Shown here: piece after piece, positions 13,597 through 19,704 of the stretch | Numbering within the stretch: the first letter of the stretch is position 1 | How the letters are laid out: every line of letters starts with the position of its first letter | Origin: an uncultured Cellulosilyticum sp. | GTDB taxonomy: Bacteria; Bacillota; Clostridia; Lachnospirales; Cellulosilyticaceae | Assembly: GCA_934725855.1 (NCBI GenBank) | Contig: CAKVCL010000035.1 | Span: 1-34,566 of the forward strand | Length of the DNA stretch: 34,566 bases | Reading direction: 5' to 3' | Program-made: the position numbers and the translations under genes | Notes under the pieces: model-generated | Database searches by the model: none | What the model saw: only the letters and a program-made list of their open reading frames with translations | What the model was told of the DNA's origin: nothing

Positions 13597-13824
13597 ATGA
13601 ATAAAGTAACTTTTCTATTTAAGAGTGGCGCAAAAGTACAGTTTAATTGTGAAGAAATTGAAGTTAGTAGACATTCAATAACAGGAGAATTACAGGGGTA
13701 TTCGGCTAAAGGAATTAAAGGCGGAATGCCTATGTATGCTAGAATTGACAATATTGATTGTATTTATGCAGAGGATATAGAAGAAGATAGTAAGCTAGTT
13801 TATCCAGAAGGGATTGATGATTAA
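13597..13824 (+). CDS. Small protein, unknown
   Basis: A 75-aa beta-rich protein (MNKVTFLFKSGAKVQFNCEE start) with an acidic tail. AGGAG lies 8 nt before the ATG at 13597. The next gene starts right after its stop. It lies in a short rightward group that resumes after the DUF4145 insert. No family recognised. Confidence 0.65.
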   Translation: MNKVTFLFKSGAKVQFNCEEIEVSRHSITGELQGYSAKGIKGGMPMYARIDNIDCIYAEDIEEDSKLVYPEGIDD

Positions 13825-14058
13825 ATGCTTAATACAAGCGTAAATAATAATTCAAGAGTAGAAATTAATGCAGTTAGTGGAACGATAGTAAAGACTCATA
13901 ATAAGAGTTACATTGATAGAATGCACATTAATTCACAACTTGCAAAAGATGTGTTCAGAAAAGGAAGTGACAAAGTTATACTTCAAGCTATGAACTCACA
14001 TGATGGCTATTTGCTGGTTGAATTAATAGATAAAAAAGACTATGAGGAAGATTTATAA
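13825..14058 (+). CDS. Small protein, unknown
   Basis: A 77-aa protein starting on the base after the previous stop, with AGAAGGGAT about 10 nt upstream. It is mixed alpha/beta (VEINAVSGTIVKTHNKSYID; KVILQAMNSHDGYLLVELID) and acidic at the end. No motif recognised. Confidence 0.6.
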   Translation: MLNTSVNNNSRVEINAVSGTIVKTHNKSYIDRMHINSQLAKDVFRKGSDKVILQAMNSHDGYLLVELIDKKDYEEDL

Positions 14059-14089
14059 ACAAATTCGACTTTTAAGAAAGGATGATTGT

Positions 14090-14380
14090 ATGAAAGGTAC
14101 AGTATATAAGTGTGGTGTATGTAGTAAGATTTTTGGAACATCGTTTGAAGCTGATGGATTAGGTTGCCCTTATTGTGGTGAGTTTATTATTCCAATAGCT
14201 GATGTGATAGATAGAAATCAGTATATAGCTCTAAGTAGTAATAAAGATAAGAAAGAAAATGTTACAAGGAGAATACAAGTTAAATGTATCAAGAAAATAG
14301 GAAGTTACAATATTGGAGATGTATTCAGAGCGGAAGTCATAAATCGTAATGAAATAAAGCTTGATAATGGCGAAGTTTGA
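14090..14380 (+). CDS. Zinc-ribbon protein
   Basis: A 96-aa protein with a rubredoxin-like or zinc-ribbon N-terminus (KCGVCSKIFGTSF then GCPYCGEF) and a small beta-rich C-terminal part (QVKCIKKIGSYNIGDVFRAE). AGAAAGGATG precedes the ATG at 14090; a 16-residue extension overlaps the previous gene. Function unknown, possibly a nucleic-acid or polymerase partner. Confidence 0.65.
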   Translation: MKGTVYKCGVCSKIFGTSFEADGLGCPYCGEFIIPIADVIDRNQYIALSSNKDKKENVTRRIQVKCIKKIGSYNIGDVFRAEVINRNEIKLDNGEV

Positions 14381-14520
14381 AGTTTATCCATCAAAATACT
14401 TTATTGATACGTGGACAAATTCTACACCATAACACGAAAACTAAGTTTGAACTTTGAAGAGACAGCAACATTATTTTTATTGTTTACCATTAGTTTTTCA
14501 CATAAAAGGAGCTGATTGAT

Positions 14521-15486
14521 ATGAGTACAGTACTTTATTCAAAAGAGCGTTGGGAAAAGGTTAATGAAGCAAACAAAGAATTAATGAAGTTATTTCTTAG
14601 GAGCACTAGAGCAGATAGGCGAAGACCTAATACATGCTCAGAGTACCAGTATGACTTAAGGTTTTTTCTTATTTGGAATTTACTGTATAACAACAATATG
14701 AATGTACTTGAATTTAAGAAAAGAAATTTTGAGGACTTTAAGTTTTTTATGACAGATGAAAGAAACGTAAGTAATGCAAGAGCTAATAGATTATTATGTG
14801 TGGTAAGACGCATGATGAACTATGCTGAAGATGATGACGATCAGTATGAATTTTATATGCGAAATGTAGCTGCTAAAGTAAAAAGCCTTGAAAAGAAGCC
14901 TATTAAAGAAACAAGCTTTTTAAAGCAGGAGCAAATAGATTTACTAAGGAGCTACTTACTTGAAAATAAGATGTACCAGCATTTATGCTTACTTGATTTA
15001 TTTTATGATACAGGAGCAAGAATTAATGAAATACTTCAAGTGAAGAACACAGAAACGTTAAAGCATGGGTACATTAAAGTTGAATGTAAGGGTGGAGAAA
15101 AGCAGTACATATTGATACACGAGCACTCAATGGAGAGCATTGCATTACATTTAAGCGGCAAGCAAGATGGAGAAGCATTTTGGCAAAGTAAGTGTGGTCC
15201 GGTAGTTAAAACAGCTACACTTAGAAATTGGGTAAAGGATATGTATAACATACTAAGTAAATTAGACCCCACAATATCATATTTCACACCACATAGTTTT
15301 CGTCACACCGTTATAGAAAACTTATGCGATGGGACACATTATCTTTGTAAGAAGATAGGCAGAAAGTTGACTATAGAAGAAGCGCAAATTATTGTGCATC
15401 ATAAGAGCATTGATATGACTAAAAGTTATATGAAACCAAAGGATAATGAAATGATTTTTAGATTATTTGGTATCAAATTAGATTAA
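14521..15486 (+). CDS. Tyrosine recombinase (XerC/D-like)
   Basis: A full-length 321-aa tyrosine recombinase with a SAM-like core-binding domain (about 20-105) and catalytic domain. The catalytic set is complete: Arg167 (TGARINE), Lys190 or Lys194, His258 and Arg261 (HSFRH), His293/294, and Tyr303 (KSYMK). AAAAGGAGC lies before the ATG. Since the serine integrase already handles integration, this enzyme is better explained as a multimer resolvase or inversion enzyme; it lies directly upstream of a ParMR-like module. Its site is not identified. Confidence 0.88.
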   Translation: MSTVLYSKERWEKVNEANKELMKLFLRSTRADRRRPNTCSEYQYDLRFFLIWNLLYNNNMNVLEFKKRNFEDFKFFMTDERNVSNARANRLLCVVRRMMNYAEDDDDQYEFYMRNVAAKVKSLEKKPIKETSFLKQEQIDLLRSYLLENKMYQHLCLLDLFYDTGARINEILQVKNTETLKHGYIKVECKGGEKQYILIHEHSMESIALHLSGKQDGEAFWQSKCGPVVKTATLRNWVKDMYNILSKLDPTISYFTPHSFRHTVIENLCDGTHYLCKKIGRKLTIEEAQIIVHHKSIDMTKSYMKPKDNEMIFRLFGIKLD

Positions 15487-15493
15487 TTTAGGC

Positions 15494-15546
15494 TTGTATT
15501 ACAATGTAATACAAGAAAATAAAAGTTGTATTACATTGTAATACAG
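15494..15546. repeat. Two 21-bp palindromes (candidate parC/operator)
   Basis: TTGTATTACA and TGTAATACAA form a perfect palindrome around one base at 15494-15514. The copy at 15526-15546 differs only by a final G and the centre base. The centres are 32 bp apart, about three helical turns. They lie directly upstream of the ParM/ParR-like genes, the position of a ParR-binding centromere that is also the operon's operator. Confidence 0.75.
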
Positions 15547-15566
15547 AAAATGAGGAGGCAAAACAA

Positions 15567-16255
15567 ATGATTATTTCAGTAGATGCAGGTAAATTCGCAA
15601 CAAAGGCAGTATCAGACAATGGTGGGAGAACACATTTTAGAACTAAGAGCACGCTAATTACTAAAACACTAGATATTGAAGCAGCAGGTAATAGCAATAA
15701 AGTAACTTTTGGAGAAAAGACATTCATCGTTGGTGATCAAGGCGAAGAAATTGACTATAGTTTGGAAAAGAACACTTTGCTTCATACAAGAACAAGAGAG
15801 TTGCAGTAATTGATTTAGGTGGAAGAAACATGAATTTTGGTATTTATGATAATTTAATGCCTCAACCAAGCTCAATGATGACTACCAATCAGGGTAGTAT
15901 GGATATTGAAGCAAAAGTTAAGCGTACAATGGAAGCCGAGTATAAGAAAGCACTAAGCACAAAGGATGTTGAAGAAATACTTTCACAAGGAGGATTGAAA
16001 TATCAAGGAAAGATTGACCCAAAGAGTCAAGTAATACTTGAAGAGATTTACAATGACTATGTGAGTGATGTTGTGAATGGTATTAAGAAAGAATTTCCTT
16101 TAGATATGTTAGATGTAGTCGTAACAGGTGGCACAAGCCTACTAGTTGATAGCATTATTCCAAAGTATATACCGCATGTGCAGGTTGTAGATGATACACA
16201 ATGGACTAATGCACAGGGCTTCCTGAAAATAGGAAAGGCAAAATTTAATGCCTAG
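15567..16255 (+). pseudogene. ParM/StbA-like actin gene with internal deletion
   Basis: The N-terminal frame (15567-15809) gives MIISVDAGKFATKAVSDNGG and on to EEIDYSLEKNTLLHT, then runs out of frame. The C-terminal frame resumes near YKNKRVAVIDLGGRNMNFGI and continues through DVVVTGGTSLLVDSI to 16255. Both pieces are clear parts of a bacterial actin-like ATPase (phosphate-1 loop VDAGK, phosphate-2 IDLGG, adenosine loop TGGTSLL). The central part, roughly 70 residues in relatives, is missing and the join near 15783 shifts the frame, so no working filament protein should be made. AGGAGGC precedes the first ATG. Confidence 0.85.
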
Positions 16256-16523
16256 ACAAATTATTACAGTTAGTTTTGATAATGATAAAGAGCTGTTCGA
16301 CTACATATCATCAAAAGAAAACCGTTCAGATTTTATAAGATATTGTATAAGAAAAGAGATGATGGAAGAAGCAAAAGTATTGGATGGTACAGAGCTTGAA
16401 AGTAAAATAGAAAAAATAGTTATGAGATGTTTGGAGAAATATCAGCCTAAGTTAGAAATTCAATCAGAAAATGGCCAATCTGATGAATTTAAAGCAGCTG
16501 TTGATTTCTTTGATGAGGATTAA
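16248..16523 (+). CDS. ParR-like DNA-binding adaptor
   Basis: A 91-aa protein with an N-terminal ribbon-helix-helix pattern (MPRQIITVSFDNDKELFDYI, then NRSDFIRYCIRKEM) and an acidic tail. It overlaps the ParM remnant by 8 nt, the usual parMR order. It should bind the two upstream palindromes and repress the operon. It may have kept the repressor role after loss of ParM. Confidence 0.72.
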   Translation: MPRQIITVSFDNDKELFDYISSKENRSDFIRYCIRKEMMEEAKVLDGTELESKIEKIVMRCLEKYQPKLEIQSENGQSDEFKAAVDFFDED

Positions 16524-16535
16524 AGAAAGACTTAT

Positions 16536-16576
16536 ACACTAAAGTTAAATTTTAACCAATTTAGCTTTAGTGTTTT
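16536..16576 (+). terminator. Strong intrinsic terminator after parR
   Basis: ACACTAAAGTTAAATT (16536-16551) and AATTTAGCTTTAGTGT (16558-16573) form a 16-bp stem with one mismatch and a 6-nt loop, followed by a short T-run. It separates the maintenance-like cassette from the late regulator. Confidence 0.85.
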
Positions 16577-16607
16577 GGTGTTTATTTAAAGATAGGAGGC
16601 ATATATT

Positions 16608-17078
16608 ATGAAAAATAAGTATTTTGAAATGGTTAAAGATAGATTAAAGCAATACAAGGTATTACAAGCAAGAAAAAGAGTAATGATGAGTAAATATCTT
16701 TCTGCAGGAGATCCACATAAGAATATGAGCACAGATTATAGTCAGATTCCAGCTGGTTCTCATGTGAGTAATACTAAAAATAAAATGGATGAGGCATTGA
16801 TTAAGAGTGAAGAATTAATGTCAAGATATAGCTTTACTATTAAAGAGATAGACGAGCTAGACATGGCAATGGAATCCTTAAGACCTATCTATAAACAAGT
16901 CATTTCATTAAGATATATAGATGGATTAGAGTGGGGACTTGTTTCAGCCGAAGTGGGTTATTCAGAACGTCAATGTAAACGCATTGCAAAAGCGGCAATT
17001 GCAAGGATTGCGGATATATTTTATGGTGAAGATTCATATGATTTACCCATATATGAGTACTATAGAGAAATAGTTTAA
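16608..17078 (+). CDS. Sigma-70 region-4-like late regulator (DUF1492/ArpU type)
   Basis: A 156-aa protein with a helical N-terminus and a C-terminal region-4-like HTH: LRPIYKQVISLRYIDGLEWG followed by VSAEVGYSERQCKRIAKAAI. This layout is typical of Firmicute phage proteins at the end of the early region that switch on late genes. AGGAGG lies before the ATG. A phased TGTCC array follows directly and may be its target. Confidence 0.82.
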   Translation: MKNKYFEMVKDRLKQYKVLQARKRVMMSKYLSAGDPHKNMSTDYSQIPAGSHVSNTKNKMDEALIKSEELMSRYSFTIKEIDELDMAMESLRPIYKQVISLRYIDGLEWGLVSAEVGYSERQCKRIAKAAIARIADIFYGEDSYDLPIYEYYREIV

Positions 17079-17085
17079 AAAATCA

Positions 17086-17123
17086 TGTCCCGTTTTTGTC
17101 CTATTTTTGTCCCTTTTTTGGCA
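17086..17123. promoter_or_regulatory. Phased TGTCC repeats, candidate late activator site
   Basis: TGTCC occurs at 17086, 17097 and 17108, exactly 11 bp apart, with T-runs between, and a weaker TGGCA at 17119. One helical turn per repeat puts all copies on the same DNA face. It lies 8 nt after the late regulator and before the late genes. Confidence 0.5.
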
Positions 17124-17433
17124 CCAATTATCATAAAAGAGGGTGTATTATATTAATATGCAATGAATTAATTGATGCCTCCTCATCAAAAATATTGGTT
17201 GCAGTATTAAGTAGTGAAAGCATATTCGGTGTGTATGCAATTGCCAAAGTGTTTTCTTTAGTCATCCAAAGGCTGATTAAGGGATAAAGAAAATTGAATA
17301 CTGATAAAAAGAAGATTAATTCGAGTAAAAAAATAAGTAGATATATAACTACTATCCTCGGGTTGGTCTTCTTTTTATTTGACTTAGGTGTACAGAAAAT
17401 TGACCCAAACTATTATAACTAAGGAGCTGATAT
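17124..17433. other. Non-coding gap at the start of the late region
   Basis: This 310-nt stretch has no convincing gene. An open frame over 17096-17287 lacks a credible start and ribosome site. It contains AT-rich possible promoter boxes (TATTATATTAA near 17146-17156), a long hairpin (17304-17378), and TTGACT/TTGACC boxes at 17379 and 17400 without a -10 at proper spacing. It probably holds the late promoter. Confidence 0.4.
17304..17378 (+). terminator. Long nested hairpin, terminator-like
   Basis: ATAAAAAGAAGA (17304-17315) pairs perfectly with TCTTCTTTTTAT (17367-17378). Inside are CGAG (17322-17325) with CTCG (17357-17360), and AGTAG (17336-17340) with CTACT (17349-17353). The T-rich right arm would serve as the T-run. 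It may end the early transcript or be a structured leader. Confidence 0.55.
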
Positions 17434-17493
17434 ATGCTAAAGCCACCAATTGCTAGATTATTGAGAGATACATTGTCTAAGATAAAAGATTAA
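17434..17493 (+). CDS. 19-aa peptide, tentative
   Basis: MLKPPIARLLRDTLSKIKD has an AAGGAG site at ideal 7-nt spacing. It is a short basic helix. It may be a leader peptide or a small phage peptide; the strong ribosome site is the only support. Confidence 0.35.
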   Translation: MLKPPIARLLRDTLSKIKD

Positions 17494-17541
17494 TCATTAC
17501 AAGTTATTAAGATTCAAGGAATGATGAAAGGCGGTGGATGT

Positions 17542-17835
17542 TTGAATGTTGAAGGACTAAGAGAAGAAATAAAAGCAATCCAAGAGTTTATTGAAATAAT
17601 TGAACTTCCAGTTGTTAATACAGAAGATAAAATACTTAGATTTTACATTCAAACTGAAAGCATCAATAAAACAAAAAAACTATTAGGTGATATTATAATG
17701 CCTAATGGGAACCGGTATCAAGTGAATGACATAAGGAATTTAGTTATAAATGGTGCAAATGGTGCTGATGAAAGAGTTAATGATTTAGCATATCGAATCT
17801 ACAAAGCCAATAAGAAGAATGGCAGAAGAAGGTGA
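17542..17835 (+). CDS. Small protein before short recombinase, unknown
   Basis: A protein of about 97 aa (NVEGLREEIKAIQEFIEIIE near the start; basic end NKKNGRRR). The TTG at 17542 fits the AAAGGCGGTGG site best; ATGs at 17521/17524 sit too close to their AAGGA. No family recognised. Its end overlaps the region just before the next gene's start. Confidence 0.55.
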   Translation: MNVEGLREEIKAIQEFIEIIELPVVNTEDKILRFYIQTESINKTKKLLGDIIMPNGNRYQVNDIRNLVINGANGADERVNDLAYRIYKANKKNGRRR

Positions 17836-17839
17836 GATA

Positions 17840-18385
17840 ATGAATAAAGTTGCACCAATAAGCGACAAAAACTTAATCAATGAAATAGTTGAAGATTTAA
17901 AGCAAGAAAACAGTAGAGACTATATTTTATTTATGGTTGGCATATGTTGTGGTCCTAGAATAAGTGAGATGATATGTCTTAGAGTAGTAGATGTTAAGAA
18001 TAAAGAATCAATGAAAATAAAAGCTACTAAGAATAATAAATCATTAGAAGTACCGATACCTAAGATACTACAAAAAGAATTAAAAGAGTATTGCAAAGGT
18101 AAAGATGCTACTGATTTTTTATTCCCTTCAAGACAGGGTGGACATATTACTAGGCAAAGAGCTTCACAGATTGCTAAACGTATAGCTGATAAATACGATA
18201 TAGAAAATTTTAATACTCATTCATTTAGGAAAACATTTGCTAGGAGATTGTATGAATTAACCAAGGATATAGCACTAGTACAGATGGCATTAGGACATCA
18301 GAGTGTAGCAACTACTATAAAATATTTAGGACTAGAACAAGAATATTTACATAATAAACTTAATGATTTTAACCCGTTCAAATAA
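17840..18385 (+). CDS. Short tyrosine recombinase (catalytic domain only)
   Basis: A 181-aa protein containing only the catalytic domain, with Arg40 (GPRISE), Lys64 or Lys67, His127 and Arg130 (HSFRK), His153 (LGHQS) and Tyr162. The core-binding domain is missing. Short recombinases of this kind are common just before HNH and terminase genes in Firmicute phages; their job is not clear. AAGGTGAG sits 5 nt before the ATG at 17840; an ATG at 17819 is possible. Repeated palindromes lie just downstream. Confidence 0.83.
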   Translation: MNKVAPISDKNLINEIVEDLKQENSRDYILFMVGICCGPRISEMICLRVVDVKNKESMKIKATKNNKSLEVPIPKILQKELKEYCKGKDATDFLFPSRQGGHITRQRASQIAKRIADKYDIENFNTHSFRKTFARRLYELTKDIALVQMALGHQSVATTIKYLGLEQEYLHNKLNDFNPFK

Positions 18386-18406
18386 TAGGTGATATACTCC
18401 ATAAGC

Positions 18407-18506
18407 TTGAGTAAAACTCAACATTAGATATTACTATAAATGCAGTAATATCAATGGTTTTGCAATATGTAGTTAGTTGTCAAACATACTATTGAGTAAA
18501 ACTCAA
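18407..18506. repeat. Repeated palindromes flanking a hairpin
   Basis: TTGAGT-AAA-ACTCAA occurs identically at 18407-18421 and 18492-18506, 85 bp apart. Between them GATATTACT (18427-18435) and AGTAATATC (18444-18452) form a perfect 9-bp hairpin. The block follows the short tyrosine recombinase, so these may be its binding sites, or sites of another regulator. Confidence 0.6.
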
Positions 18507-18545
18507 ATCGGGCTTTCTTCTTATTAAATGTAAAAATAAAAAATA

Positions 18546-18559
18546 GTTTCATTTGAAAC
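18546..18559. repeat. 14-bp palindrome
   Basis: GTTTCA-TT-TGAAAC is a perfect short palindrome 17 nt before the ATG at 18577, next to its AGGAG site. It may bind a regulator or fold on the message. Confidence 0.4.
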
Positions 18560-18576
18560 GGTTAGGAGTAAAGCTC

Positions 18577-18668
18577 ATGAAAGGAAAAGAAAAAAACTGA
18601 ATGAAGAGTTAATTGAAACTTTATCAGGAAAGTTATTAATTAAAGTGATGAAGATACGAGAATTATAG
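18577..18668 (+). CDS. Small gene with a -1 slippery site
   Basis: ATG at 18577 follows TAGGAG at about 9 nt. The zero frame reads MKGKEKN and stops at 18600. The last codons hold A-AAA-AAC (18591-18597), a classic -1 slippery heptamer in the correct phase. A -1 shift continues LNEELIETLSGKLLIKVMKI to a stop at 18668, about 30 aa in all. Either a programmed frameshift or a simple loss of one A explains it. Confidence 0.4.
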
Positions 18669-18683
18669 TTAGGAGCAGTACAA

Positions 18684-19118
18684 ATGGCACTATTAAAGCT
18701 ATGTAGATGTGGCAAGAAGATACCAAATACTATTAAGATGTGTCCTGAGTGTGAAGCTAAGAAGCAGGAGAGAAGAAGAGAAAGTGACAGGCAGTATGAT
18801 AAACATAAGAGGGACAAGAAGTCAAAGGATTTTTATAATAGCAGCAGTTGGGAAAAGACAAGGGTTGCAGTTATGTTCAAGTATAAAGGGCTAGACTTAT
18901 ATGAATACTATGTCAATCATAGCATTGTATATGCTCATACAGTTCATCATATTGTTGAACTTAAAGAGGATTGGAGTAGAAGACATGATATAACAAACCT
19001 AATACCATTAACAAACAGTAATCACAAACGCATTCATCTCATGTATGAAAGAGATAAGGAGTCAACTCAGAAGATGCTAACAGAGATACTCGACAAGGCA
19101 TTGATTGAAATGACATAA
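18684..19118 (+). CDS. HNH endonuclease next to terminase
   Basis: A 144-aa HNH nuclease. An N-terminal knuckle (Cys7, Cys9, Cys20, Cys23) and a basic stretch precede the HNH core: His88-His89 in VHHIVELKE, Asn105 in ITNLIPL, and His114/His118 in NSNHKRIH. In HK97-like phages such enzymes work with the terminase in cos cleavage and packaging. AGGAGC precedes the ATG. The gap that follows has features of a cos region. Confidence 0.88.
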   Translation: MALLKLCRCGKKIPNTIKMCPECEAKKQERRRESDRQYDKHKRDKKSKDFYNSSSWEKTRVAVMFKYKGLDLYEYYVNHSIVYAHTVHHIVELKEDWSRRHDITNLIPLTNSNHKRIHLMYERDKESTQKMLTEILDKALIEMT

Positions 19119-19233
19119 AGGTAGGGGGGAGTGGAAAAGTTTTAGACGTTCTACGGTAGACCGAGAGGCGAAGCTTTCCTCACAAAAAAATCCCTAAATC
19201 AAATTTTTTAAGAGGGTTGGAGGTGAAATTGAT
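19119..19233. other. Candidate cos (packaging) region
   Basis: This 115-nt gap between HNH nuclease and small terminase has a G-run (GTAGGGGGGAGTGG at 19121-19134) and a GC-richer block with an 11-bp palindrome TCTAC-G-GTAGA (19150-19160). The G-run just after an HNH gene is what cos sites of related phages look like. No second copy is in the window, so the cut position cannot be set. Confidence 0.45.
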
Positions 19234-19704
19234 ATGGCTAGGCCAAGGCAACCACTTGAAGTGATACAAATGAAAGGTAAAAAACATCTTACTCAGGCTG
19301 AAATTGAAAAAAGAAAAAATGAAGAGCTGAAGGCTAAACCAAAACAGGATAAAGTTAAGCCACCAGCTTATTTAAAAGCAAAACAAAAAAGTGAGTTTAA
19401 GAAAATAGCAAAGCAGCTACTTGAACTCGGCATAATGACTAATTTAGATTGTGATGCGTTAGCCAGATACATAATAGCTAAGGACTGCTATTTGCATGTT
19501 GTAGAAGCAATCAATGAAAATCCAGATTACATACTAGATAAAGAAGTATCTAAAATAAAGGATACCTATTTTAAAGAATGCAGAATGGCAAGTGCTGATC
19601 TTGGACTTGATATTAGTAGTAGGGGTAAATTGGTAGTACCACAACAGAAAGAGCCTGAAAAAGAAGAAACAAAAGCTGAAAGAATGTTTGGTGATAGATT
19701 ATGA
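19234..19704 (+). CDS. terS: Terminase small subunit (P27 family)
   Basis: The 156-aa protein fits the P27-type small terminase: N-terminal MARPRQPLEVIQMKGKKHLT, a basic linker, KPPAYLKAKQKSEFKKIAKQ, then YFKECRMASADLGLDISSRG near the end. It binds phage DNA and hands it to the large subunit. GGAGGTG lies 8 nt before the ATG. It overlaps the large subunit by 4 nt. Confidence 0.9.
   Translation: MARPRQPLEVIQMKGKKHLTQAEIEKRKNEELKAKPKQDKVKPPAYLKAKQKSEFKKIAKQLLELGIMTNLDCDALARYIIAKDCYLHVVEAINENPDYILDKEVSKIKDTYFKECRMASADLGLDISSRGKLVVPQQKEPEKEETKAERMFGDRL

Noticed and set aside
13485..13604. 39-codon plus-strand frame before the gene at 13597
   Set aside because: No ribosome site precedes its ATG, and it overlaps the hairpin and the real gene's start signals.
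13476..13751. 91-codon minus-strand frame opposite the small gene at 13597
   Set aside because: It covers the DUF4145 promoter area and is the shadow of a well-supported plus-strand gene.
17096..17287. 63-codon plus-strand open frame after the late regulator
   Set aside because: It would start within the TGTCC array on a weak TTG with no ribosome site; inner starts also lack one.
17379..17419. Late promoter from TTGACT/TTGACC and TATAAC
   Set aside because: Spacings of 29 and 8 bp do not fit a sigma-A promoter.
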